From positions 1 through 21,500 of IMG/VR virus record IMGVR_UViG_3300037882_003995: DNA of 21,500 nucleotides, one strand, 5' to 3'. A program made the translations under genes and the position numbers. Below are positions 7,350-14,706 of this stretch, one piece after another. Below the pieces are notes generated by a model that searched no databases, was not told where the DNA came from, and was given only the letters and a program-made list of their open reading frames with translations. Position 1 is the stretch's first letter. Every line of letters begins with the position of its first letter. This DNA comes from a virus.

Positions 7350-7840
7350 GCAAAACCGCCAGTCAAATTGCGTTCGATGGACTTGGGGCCATCATAGTCG
7401 CCGCGCTTTCCCCACAAGCCGTTCTATTCAATGCCCGCGTTGATGAGCGCCTCGCCAAGGCAGGCCAAAGCGCCACAATCGTCAATTGGGTCTGGTCGCG
7501 CCGTGCGCCCGTCGAGACAGGGCGCCAGTTCGGGCAGGGTGTCGGCCTTGATGTGGTTGACTTTAATCGCGCCTTCAATCTGGAAATCGTTTGTCGCGCC
7601 GCGTCTGACGAAACCATGGCACAGGCTGTCGCCGATGTGGATGCGCTTGTGATGGAGGTCCGCGCCGCATTGATGCCAGGGCCGTCGGTTCCTGATCCGA
7701 CGCATGGCGGCATTGTCCGCCATTATGTGTCCGTTGCCAGCGCTCAAGACGCAACCGAAGCCTTTGCCGGTGCCGCCCGCGTTGCCGCGCGCGTTCTCAC
7801 CATCACTGCCCATCTGCGCGCCATTGGCGACCCAGATTAA
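7346..7840 (+). CDS. Probable tail terminator (gpU position)
   Basis: The product has 164 residues (lambda gpU: 131). Tail terminators form a hexameric ring that stops tail-tube growth and caps the head-proximal end. The protein begins with a hydrophobic helix (AIIVAALSPQAVLF), has a central strand (GVGLDVVDFNRAFNLEIVCRA), a long helix around ADVDALVMEVRAALM, and a C-terminal strand (RVLTITAHLRAIG). This alternation of strands and helices and the position between a Z-like protein and the tail tube fit the terminator fold, but no signature motif is visible. The ATG overlaps the previous stop (ATGA). Confidence 0.5.
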   Translation: MSKTASQIAFDGLGAIIVAALSPQAVLFNARVDERLAKAGQSATIVNWVWSRRAPVETGRQFGQGVGLDVVDFNRAFNLEIVCRAASDETMAQAVADVDALVMEVRAALMPGPSVPDPTHGGIVRHYVSVASAQDATEAFAGAARVAARVLTITAHLRAIGDPD

Positions 7841-7866
7841 TCCACAAAACCACAAGGAGAGCCATC

Positions 7867-8082
7867 ATGTCTAAAATGCCAAGTAAAAACCTTGAAACCA
7901 AAACACAACCAACCCCCGAAAGCCTAGAGGCTACCCGCGCCATTTACATAGAAGCTGGCCTGCCGCCCGGGTCCATTGATGCGATCATGTCGGCGGAAAA
8001 TGTACGAGTGCAACAATTTACACAGCCTTCTGAAGATGTGCCCCCGCCTCCTAGCTCTGAGCCCGCGCCGATAGTCTCTTAA
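7867..8082 (+). CDS. Small tail-region protein, unrecognised
   Basis: The product has 71 residues and I do not recognise it. It has an excellent ribosome-binding site (AAGGAG seven to eight bases before ATG 7867) and a 26-base gap on its 5' side, which suggests it is made in quantity. It is hydrophilic: a Lys/Thr/Gln-rich N-terminus, a predicted helix (PESLEATRAIYIEAG), and a C-terminal tail rich in Pro, Ser and Glu (EDVPPPPSSEPAPIVS) that is likely disordered. It sits between the terminator and tail tube genes, where lambda has no gene. Chaperoning or trimming of the tube is possible but unsupported. Confidence 0.6.
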   Translation: MSKMPSKNLETKTQPTPESLEATRAIYIEAGLPPGSIDAIMSAENVRVQQFTQPSEDVPPPPSSEPAPIVS

Positions 8083-8121
8083 TTTTCCCCCAACTCTGTT
8101 TATCATAGAAAGGCAGTCGCC

Positions 8122-9087
8122 ATGACCAGTTCTAGACTTGTCCGCACGTATTTGGGCCTCCAAGCCGACCGTGACACGGTTGCGGGCACTCTAATCAATC
8201 ATCGCATCATGTCGATGTCCCAGGCAAAGCTGACCCGAGCGCGCGTGACGGATAATCAACTGGGTTTGGCAAGGGATGCCAGCCGGGATCCTCGCGATGG
8301 ACGCACGGGTCTGCCCGATGGCGTGATTAACGTTACCGTCCCCGTGAATGTGTTTGAGATCGGATATTGGTTGTCAGGATTTCTCACACGTGGCCTGCCA
8401 TTTGGGCCGGGGCCTTACTTCCACGGCTTTGTATCTGGCGGCGTGCCGTCAAATTACCTTACGTTGATCCAGCAGTTCTCCAGCGGAGCCATTGAGCAAG
8501 CCAACGGCTGCTGGGTGTCTCAGGCCCGGATTCGGTGGCAGAAGAATGCCACGGTCGCGCGCATGGATTTAACTTTAATCCCCGCCCTTCAGTTGCCTAC
8601 CACGTCAGTTCTGCCGCCCGCTTTAGCCAGCGCTACCGTCCACCCCGATGTGGACTTGAGCGAGTATCGCTTTGCGGCAACCTGGGGCGGAGCGGCGCAA
8701 GCGGAAGTCACAGCGCTTGATCTCCAAATTGATCTGGGTTTGGAGCGTATTCAGGGCCTAAATGGTAATGAGTGGCCGACGCGGCACCATGCAGGCGACA
8801 TTAACATTTCAGGCAGTGCCACGCTTTACGGCGATGCGGAGGCGTGGCGTGCTGACGCAGCATTTAATTTGCGCAAAGCTCTTTTGATTAGCGGCCTGTG
8901 CGATTCTGACCCGACGCAAGCCATCAGCTTTACGCTGCCGCGTGTCGAAAGCGATCAGTTTGGGCGCTCCGTCACTGAAAGCGGCCCGCAATCGGCCACA
9001 GTTTCGCTGCGGGCATCTCGTGGCGGGGTTTCACCCATCCCCGCTCTCTCAGTGGCAGTAACCAACCAACTGGCAAGTTACGTTTAA
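8122..9087 (+). CDS. Major tail tube protein
   Basis: This protein should polymerise into the tube through which DNA passes. The product has 321 residues, longer than lambda gpV (246). It shows the usual tube pattern: a start with TYLGLQADRDTVAGTLINHRIMSM, INVTVPVNVFEIGYWLSGFL near residues 68-87, a beta-rich core, NISGSATLYGDAEAW near 227-241, and a strand near the C-terminus (PQSATVSLRAS). The gene lies between the terminator and the chaperone/tape measure genes. A GAAAGG site precedes the ATG. The extra length could be an added surface domain, as the C-terminal Ig-like domain of gpV is. The stop overlaps the next start (TAATG). Confidence 0.75.
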   Translation: MTSSRLVRTYLGLQADRDTVAGTLINHRIMSMSQAKLTRARVTDNQLGLARDASRDPRDGRTGLPDGVINVTVPVNVFEIGYWLSGFLTRGLPFGPGPYFHGFVSGGVPSNYLTLIQQFSSGAIEQANGCWVSQARIRWQKNATVARMDLTLIPALQLPTTSVLPPALASATVHPDVDLSEYRFAATWGGAAQAEVTALDLQIDLGLERIQGLNGNEWPTRHHAGDINISGSATLYGDAEAWRADAAFNLRKALLISGLCDSDPTQAISFTLPRVESDQFGRSVTESGPQSATVSLRASRGGVSPIPALSVAVTNQLASYV

Positions 9088-9923
9088 TGGAGCGCGCCGC
9101 ACCACCACAGGCCGTGTTGGCAATGCTGTCGCATCTCGGTCTGTCGTTTACTGAACCAACATCTAAAATCGAATTGCCAAATGGGCTGGTTTTCACCTGC
9201 CGCCCGTTTGGGTTAGAAGATGACAGCGCTGCGCTCAAGGCCGCAGGGGAATTGTTTGGGCAAGCTGATGCATTTCGCCGATTTTGCAAAAAGCGCGGAT
9301 TTGCCTGGGATATCCGCCCAATCGCCAAGATTGCGAATGACCCCCTTTGGGTAGAGGGTCTTGTCCAATATGAGCGCGCCGTTCAATTGGCGCTGCGTAT
9401 CGTGACGCAGGTCACGCGGGGCGGTGTGACGATCGATCCGGTCGAGGACCTGTTTTCAGTTCTTATGAAAGATCAGGCCACACAAAATGCATTTCTTTCG
9501 TCGGCAATTCCCCCACGCTTGATTGATGTTGCTGCAGCCGCGCGGGTGGGCCGTCGTGCCAAAGCCATTTGGGACGCAACGCTGGATCAAGGCGATATTG
9601 ATCTTGAAACCCAGCCACGAACCTCTGCCGAAAAAGCGGCGTTGTCTTTGTTGGGCTATGCGGGTTTGTGGCGGTCTGGCAGCGGCGGCATTGGTCTTGA
9701 TTGGGCGGGCGCGCGCGCGCTCTGTCCGGCCCACGTGGTCTGGGCTGATATGGTTGAGTGTCTGCAAGCCATTGAAGGCGCGTGGCGCGCACAAGTTGCA
9801 AAGGCCCGCCCCGCTTCCCAGAACACAGTTCAAGGCGGAGTTATTCCCAAGACCGAAGACGGCATCGATCCCCACGCCCACGATGCGGAGGTTTATCAAC
9901 AACCTGTGATGGGAGTGGGTTGA
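9087..9923 (+). CDS. Probable tail assembly chaperone (gpG position)
   Basis: The product has 278 residues. In lambda-like phages the gene before the tape measure encodes a chaperone that coats the tape protein during tail assembly. Features are an N-terminal beta segment (IELPNGLVFTCRPFGLEDDSA) often seen in chaperones, then a mainly helical body (QYERAVQLALRIVTQV, AAALSL-type helices) and a hydrophilic tail. It is about twice the length of gpG (140) and close to gpG-T (279 by frameshift), so it could be a single-frame equivalent of the fused form. No convincing slippery site or overlapping T frame was found. The start overlaps the tube stop; the stop is one base before the tape measure ATG. 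A 12-base GC repeat at 9709-9720 lies inside. Confidence 0.5.
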   Translation: MERAAPPQAVLAMLSHLGLSFTEPTSKIELPNGLVFTCRPFGLEDDSAALKAAGELFGQADAFRRFCKKRGFAWDIRPIAKIANDPLWVEGLVQYERAVQLALRIVTQVTRGGVTIDPVEDLFSVLMKDQATQNAFLSSAIPPRLIDVAAAARVGRRAKAIWDATLDQGDIDLETQPRTSAEKAALSLLGYAGLWRSGSGGIGLDWAGARALCPAHVVWADMVECLQAIEGAWRAQVAKARPASQNTVQGGVIPKTEDGIDPHAHDAEVYQQPVMGVG

Positions 9924-9924
9924 T

Positions 9925-12900
9925 ATGGCAGATGCACGGGTCCGGCTTTCGGTTGAAGGCGGCGCAAAGGCCGCTGATGAGCTTCGCATGGTGGGCAAGA
10001 CCGGAAAGGAAAGCCTCGATAAACTGGCGGAATCCGCCAAGGATTTACCGCCTCATTTGCGTTTGATTGACAATGCTGTGGTGTCGCTGGCGGGCGATAT
10101 GCCCAGCTTGCGCTCCGAAATGGAAAAGGCCGGCAAGACGATGGCCGACCTTGAAAAAGGGTCGGCAAAACTGGACGCCGCCCTTGCCCAAATCTCCAAA
10201 GAAGGCGGCACGGCCAGCTTTCTTGATTTCTTGAAGATTGATCCCGCCAAGTTCGCGGGATGGGATACAGCGGAAAAGAAAATTCGTGGTATCAGTACCG
10301 CAATCGCTGGCTTTGATGATGCAGGCGCACGCACCAATTTGATCGAGGCTTTGGGCATTGGTGAGTTGGCACCGATTGTCGACGGCGCGGTCAATTCACT
10401 TGATGCAATGGAAGGCAAGCTGGCCATGATTGGCACAGTCGGTCTTGGTGTGTTTGCGGCTGTGGGTGCTGCGGCAATGGCATCGGTGCAATTTGCCAAT
10501 GAAAGCATGGATTGGGCCGATAAGTTGGGGCAAACAGCTGAAGACGCTAACGTGTCTACAGAGGCGCTGCAGCGTTGGCGGTTTGGTGCGGAAGAACTCA
10601 ACGGATCATCAGAAGCGCTTGACCGTGCGCTGTCTAGTGTCGCCAAATCGATGAAGGCCGTCCTTGATGGTTCTGCCTCGGTCGAGGATTTGGAGGCATG
10701 GGCCAAGATTGGTATCACACCCGAACAGCTTGCCAGCTTTGGTAGTCTCGAAGTAGCTTTCCCTGCCATCATTGAAGGCCTTGAAGGCATCACTGACAAA
10801 GCGGAGCGCGCGCAACTTGCCGAGCGTTTGGGCCTTGGCGCATTGTCGGATCAATTGGATAAAGGGGCGGGCGCTTTCCGCCGTTTTTCCAATTCGGCTG
10901 ATGAAATGGTTGGGGTCGTTGGCGGGGCTTCTGTTGACGCACTTCGCAGCGCCAGCACCGAACTCAAAGACGCCGAACGTGCGGCGGAGCGAGCTGGGGA
11001 AAAGCTGAAGAATTCTCTGCTTCCGTGGGCGATAGCTTTGGCCAATGCGATGGCGGGAATTGCTACCCAAGCAGCACGCGCCATTGATGCAATTACTCGC
11101 GTCGGCGCTGCAGAAGATCGCCGCGATCAGATACGCAGCGCGGGCCTCAATCGATTTATGGATCGCGGAGATCGCAGTTTTGGCTCGCGTGTTGGTGGCC
11201 TTGCTGACTTTATAAATCCAGAAGTTCGTCAGAGAAATGAAGCCTTGAACGGACGCCCCACGCCCTCGCCGGGAGGTAGGAATCGCCGAGGCGATCCTGA
11301 TCAGGCCATCGCCAATGACTTGGCTTCAGACAAAGCACGTGTATTGGGCTCGCAACTAGGACGGGGTGCGCGTGAGAGTTTAGACAACTATCTCGCTAGA
11401 ACAGCTAGGTCATTGCCCTCAGCCGCAAGTTCTGTATCTAGCGGCGGTCGTAGCCGTGGAGGCTCTTCTGCATCGCGCCCGCCAGCTCGAGCATCACGAG
11501 GACCCGTTGCCTCGCGGACACCACGCGCACCAGCGACCCCGCGCGCGCCTCGTGTTGAACAAATCCCCGCTGCTTTGCGCGCCACAATCGCTGAAATTGA
11601 GCGTCTGACCTCGAAAGCCGAAGCGGCAGAAGCGCCTGTTGAAACCTTGCGGGCCAAGCTGGCGGCGTTTGAGGATGCGGGCAAAAAGGGCAAGGCCAGT
11701 CTGGCCGATGTCGCCACGGCGTCTGAAGTCACCGCGCGGTCGATGCTGGAAGCCTCACTGGAAACCGCTGGCCTTGATCGTGAAACCCGCAATCTGTTCA
11801 AAGAAGGTCGCCTCAAAGCCGCCCTTGATGCCGCCACGGCGTCAACCTTGGCCTATGCAACTCAAAACAAGGCAGGGACTCTGAGCGCGGCGGAAATGGA
11901 TGCACAGGTCGCTGGTCTCACGCGGCGCTTGGTAGATCAAGGCAAGGCCGCACAAGAAACCGCTGACTTTATGGAAGCCGCCGCCAAGAGCCTGAGAAAG
12001 CTGGATGAAGACATTGCCGCCTCTGACGCACGCATCGCCAGCGCCCGCGACAATCGCATTGAAGGCCTGCGTGCCGATATTGAAACCCCCGAACAAATGC
12101 GCGACCGCCAATTGGCGTTGCTCCAAGATGATTTTAACGCCAGCCAAGGCACTGCCACGGCAATGACACCGGAAGAATTGGCGCGTGGCGGGGCTATGAT
12201 CGAGGCCAGCTACAAACGCGCCGCCGAGGCCATTCGCGGCGTCTCGCTTGAGCAACAGCTTTTGATCGGATTGATCGATGGCAGCGTCAATAGTGCGCAA
12301 GATTTTTTGAAGGTCATCTTGGCGTGGGCGCAACAAAAGATTTTGATGGCCGTCCTTGACCCTAATGCCGAAGGCGGGTCGTTTGGCTCGCGATTGGCAG
12401 GTGCTTTTGGTGGCGGCAAATCTAGCGGGTCTGGCGGGGGCGGTGGAATCGGTGGATTTTTGCAAAGTTTGTTTTCGCCCAAAGGCACCACGACTGTGCC
12501 AAGCGGCGCGTCTGTTTTTGGTCATGCGCACGGTGGCCTTGAGTACGCGGGGCAAACTTTCATAGCTGGTGAAAGCGGCCCTGAAATTGTGCGTCTGCCC
12601 GGTAATATGGCAGGTGTGGCACGTATCAGTGATGCGCAATCTACAATGCGGCAAGCTATGGCCTATGCCGAAAACGCGCGCGTGCCTATGGCAACAGCCG
12701 TGCCCTCGGCATTTGCTCCCACCACGGTGACGGCGACCGTGATCAATCAACTGGGTGTGCCCGGTCGCGCCGAAGTCAAGTCGCGTAGCGATGGGCAGGG
12801 CGGCTTAAATCTGGAAATCGTGATGAGGCAATTCGAAGACAAGATTGAGAGCCGCTTCAATGACTTTAAGGCTGGTCGAGACGATCGCGATTTGGCCTCA

Positions 12901-12936
12901 TCTTTCGGCCTGCGCCGTCCGTTGGCAGGTTCATAA
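9925..12936 (+). CDS. Tail tape measure protein
   Basis: Tape measure proteins set tail length and are ejected with the DNA. The product has 1003 residues (lambda gpH: 853), which would imply a tail somewhat longer than lambda's. The N-terminus (MADARVRLSVEGGAKAADELR) is typical. A hydrophobic Gly/Ala segment lies at about residues 166-190. Long Ala/Glu/Lys-rich helical stretches cover about 340-390 and 550-760. A Ser/Gly/Arg/Pro linker occupies about 495-545 and a Gly-rich stretch 829-842. The C-terminus carries the common HGGLEYAGQTFIAGESGPE motif at about residues 868-886, found at the end of many tape proteins. A GGGAG site lies about ten bases before the ATG. Confidence 0.93.
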   Translation: MADARVRLSVEGGAKAADELRMVGKTGKESLDKLAESAKDLPPHLRLIDNAVVSLAGDMPSLRSEMEKAGKTMADLEKGSAKLDAALAQISKEGGTASFLDFLKIDPAKFAGWDTAEKKIRGISTAIAGFDDAGARTNLIEALGIGELAPIVDGAVNSLDAMEGKLAMIGTVGLGVFAAVGAAAMASVQFANESMDWADKLGQTAEDANVSTEALQRWRFGAEELNGSSEALDRALSSVAKSMKAVLDGSASVEDLEAWAKIGITPEQLASFGSLEVAFPAIIEGLEGITDKAERAQLAERLGLGALSDQLDKGAGAFRRFSNSADEMVGVVGGASVDALRSASTELKDAERAAERAGEKLKNSLLPWAIALANAMAGIATQAARAIDAITRVGAAEDRRDQIRSAGLNRFMDRGDRSFGSRVGGLADFINPEVRQRNEALNGRPTPSPGGRNRRGDPDQAIANDLASDKARVLGSQLGRGARESLDNYLARTARSLPSAASSVSSGGRSRGGSSASRPPARASRGPVASRTPRAPATPRAPRVEQIPAALRATIAEIERLTSKAEAAEAPVETLRAKLAAFEDAGKKGKASLADVATASEVTARSMLEASLETAGLDRETRNLFKEGRLKAALDAATASTLAYATQNKAGTLSAAEMDAQVAGLTRRLVDQGKAAQETADFMEAAAKSLRKLDEDIAASDARIASARDNRIEGLRADIETPEQMRDRQLALLQDDFNASQGTATAMTPEELARGGAMIEASYKRAAEAIRGVSLEQQLLIGLIDGSVNSAQDFLKVILAWAQQKILMAVLDPNAEGGSFGSRLAGAFGGGKSSGSGGGGGIGGFLQSLFSPKGTTTVPSGASVFGHAHGGLEYAGQTFIAGESGPEIVRLPGNMAGVARISDAQSTMRQAMAYAENARVPMATAVPSAFAPTTVTATVINQLGVPGRAEVKSRSDGQGGLNLEIVMRQFEDKIESRFNDFKAGRDDRDLASSFGLRRPLAGS

Positions 12937-12941
12937 CTCGT

Positions 12942-13694
12942 ATGTTGGTCGCGACAGCGCCACTTTGGCCCCTCACGGGCGCAGGTTTTGCCATAGCTGC
13001 AAGCTTCCAGCGAGTTGAGCCATCACTGATTTCGATTTTTGAAACCGCCTCCAAATTGGAAAAACGGCGCTTGCTGCATCCGCGTGCACCATCGCGTGTG
13101 TCGCTTTCCTATCATTGCGAGACGGCTGCCGAAGCCAGCGCGATTGATGCCCAGTGGACCAGTTCACGGCGCGGCGAGCGGGCTTTTTCTTGGCGGCATC
13201 CAGAGTTTGGCACCAACACGGTGGCTCGCTTCACTGGCCCGCCCCAAATTTCACCAAAGGGGCAGGGCTTTGTCGTGGCTGTGGAGCTAGAGGCCGACGA
13301 CACATTGATTCCGCCCGAACCATTTTCGGGGTCAGCAGTGTGGCCGGTTACCATTCCTGCCCCTCAAAAGGCAAGTGTGAGTCGCGCGCGCGGGTCGGGT
13401 GCTGTGCGCGTGGAAATTGGTGCACGTACAATGCCGCGCCTGCTCGAAGGCAGCTCGCCTGAGAAACTAACGCTGTCCTTCTTATGTGATTTTGATGAAC
13501 GCACGGCCTTTTTGGCGTTCTGGCGCGGGCCTGCGGCGCGCGGCGCGCGATGGCTGGCGGCACCCGGTTGGGCGGTGTCTGTTGGCCTGCCTGCCAATTG
13601 TCAGACCCGCCTGTCGGGGGATTTGACCGTAACCGTCCAACCGCCTTATTTTGTGATTTCGGTCGAAGTTGAAGCCAAGGCAGGCGCGCTATGA
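12942..13694 (+). CDS. gpM-like minor tail protein with two similar halves
   Basis: The product has 250 residues and sits directly after the tape measure, the lambda M position. Residues about 49-117 resemble the minor tail M pattern: a strand (SRVSLSYHCET), a helix, an aromatic-Trp motif (RAFSWRHPEFG) and a closing strand (FVVAVELEA). Residues about 171-245 repeat it: KLTLSFLCDF, a helix with FWRGPAARGARWLAAP, and FVISVEVEA. The two halves suggest an internal duplication; gpM itself is about 109 residues. The protein probably belongs to the tail-tip complex. The ATG is five bases after the tape measure stop with a poor ribosome-binding site; the stop overlaps the next ATG (ATGA). Confidence 0.5.
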   Translation: MLVATAPLWPLTGAGFAIAASFQRVEPSLISIFETASKLEKRRLLHPRAPSRVSLSYHCETAAEASAIDAQWTSSRRGERAFSWRHPEFGTNTVARFTGPPQISPKGQGFVVAVELEADDTLIPPEPFSGSAVWPVTIPAPQKASVSRARGSGAVRVEIGARTMPRLLEGSSPEKLTLSFLCDFDERTAFLAFWRGPAARGARWLAAPGWAVSVGLPANCQTRLSGDLTVTVQPPYFVISVEVEAKAGAL

Positions 13695-14230
13695 GCGGCC
13701 CTGACACTGATCTCGCGTATCGCGCGCGAATTCAATCTGAAGACAGCGAAGCGCGCGAGTATGAGTTGTTGATTGTGGCGCATCCCGCATGGGCCGCACC
13801 GTTGTATTTGGTGAATGCGCCTGAACCGAATTGGTCAATTACCAGCCAAGGACGCGTGTTTCTGGCGGCAGGTTTTGCCGCCGAATGGCCCGATTTAGAC
13901 GCTGGCACAGGTCGGGCTGATGGCGTGGGCGCGTTGGCGCTGGCAATCACCGTGCCTGATGATCCCGCAATTTCCACAATCTTGGTGCAAATGCGCGCTG
14001 CGGTTGCCGCAGGCCTTGAGCGCCCCCGTTTGCGCCTTGAGGTTGTCGAGCATTTGTCCCCTGACATCATCCGTCGATCCACGCCAGACCTGCCTGTGTC
14101 TGGCATGGATTGGGACGCGGATATGGGGCAAGCCCAACTGACGTTGGCGCAGCCGGAATTTTTGATGCGGCGGGTCGGGCGGCGCTTTGTGCCTGCTGTG
14201 TTTCCTGCTTTGAGGGCGGCGCTGGCATGA
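13691..14230 (+). CDS. DUF1833-family minor tail protein (gpL position)
   Basis: The product has 179 residues. DUF1833 proteins occur in siphophage tail-tip modules just before the NlpC/P60 gene, where lambda has gpL. Matches to the family pattern are HPAWAAPLYLVNAPE near residues 31-45 (usual form: HP....PIRLVND), a central strand pair (VGALALAITVPDD), LRLEVVEHLSPD near 115-126, and the C-terminal RRFVPAVFPALR, which equals the usual G.RF.P..FPGL ending. No iron-sulphur cysteines like those of gpL are present. The ATG overlaps the preceding stop and the TGA overlaps the next ATG (ATGAGAC). The family call is from pattern memory, not a search. Confidence 0.7.
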   Translation: MSGPDTDLAYRARIQSEDSEAREYELLIVAHPAWAAPLYLVNAPEPNWSITSQGRVFLAAGFAAEWPDLDAGTGRADGVGALALAITVPDDPAISTILVQMRAAVAAGLERPRLRLEVVEHLSPDIIRRSTPDLPVSGMDWDADMGQAQLTLAQPEFLMRRVGRRFVPAVFPALRAALA

Positions 14231-14706
14231 GACAAAGCCTATTGGAGCGCAAGGAGCAACATGGACAACTTGATCTGAGTTGGACGGATTGTTATCGCCA
14301 GATTCCCTATGTTTTGGGCGGCGCTTCGGTTGCCGGTGTCGATTGCTGGGGCTTGTGTAGATTGGTCGCCCGCCGCGAATGCGGCTTGAGTTTACCGGAC
14401 ATAAATGCACCAACGGCAGGCCTGCGCGGGCAAATGGCCGCGTTTGATCTCCAAAAACAAGGCGCGCCTGTTGTGTTAGAGGGCGCGCCAATTCCCCTTC
14501 ATTCGATTGTTTTGATGGGGCCACGGCCAGATTCCAGCATTGCCACACATGCAGGCATGCATGTCGGCTTTGGCTTTGTGATGCACGCGGGTTCTGCTTT
14601 TGGCGTTCGGGTAGATTGTATCGACCAACTGAATGATTTGGCGCTGCATGTCGTTTCCATCCATGACATTTATCAAGCAGCAGCTTGGCTGGCGGGCCGG
14701 TCATGA
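14227..14706 (+). CDS. NlpC/P60 cysteine peptidase of the tail tip (gpK position)
   Basis: The product has 159 residues from ATG 14227, chosen because it overlaps the preceding stop. NlpC/P60 enzymes cut peptide bonds in peptidoglycan, and tail-tip versions assist tail assembly and may open the wall during entry. Cys40 in GVDCWGLCRLV is the catalytic cysteine; His112 in THAGMHVGFGFVMHAG fits the HVG histidine, and His120 the third polar residue. PLHSIVLMGPR corresponds to the usual PGDIVLF segment. Lambda gpK has an N-terminal JAMM domain before this module; here only the NlpC part is present. The stop overlaps the next ATG (ATGA). Confidence 0.87.
   Translation: MRQSLLERKEQHGQLDLSWTDCYRQIPYVLGGASVAGVDCWGLCRLVARRECGLSLPDINAPTAGLRGQMAAFDLQKQGAPVVLEGAPIPLHSIVLMGPRPDSSIATHAGMHVGFGFVMHAGSAFGVRVDCIDQLNDLALHVVSIHDIYQAAAWLAGRS

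Noticed and set aside
9709-9720. Run of six GC dinucleotides in the chaperone gene as a possible phase-variation tract
   Set aside because: It is short, interior to an otherwise intact frame, and GC-rich codons (Gly-Ala-Arg-Ala) explain it.
9700-10066. Possible -1 programmed frameshift from the chaperone into an overlapping frame ending at 10066
   Set aside because: No convincing slippery heptamer was found, the extension would run about 140 bases into the tape measure gene, and its sequence has no protein-like features.
14547-14564. Seven-base inverted repeat ACATGCA / TGCATGT
   Set aside because: It lies within the codons of the catalytic THAGMHVG motif, so coding constraint and chance explain it; no T-run or gene border is nearby.
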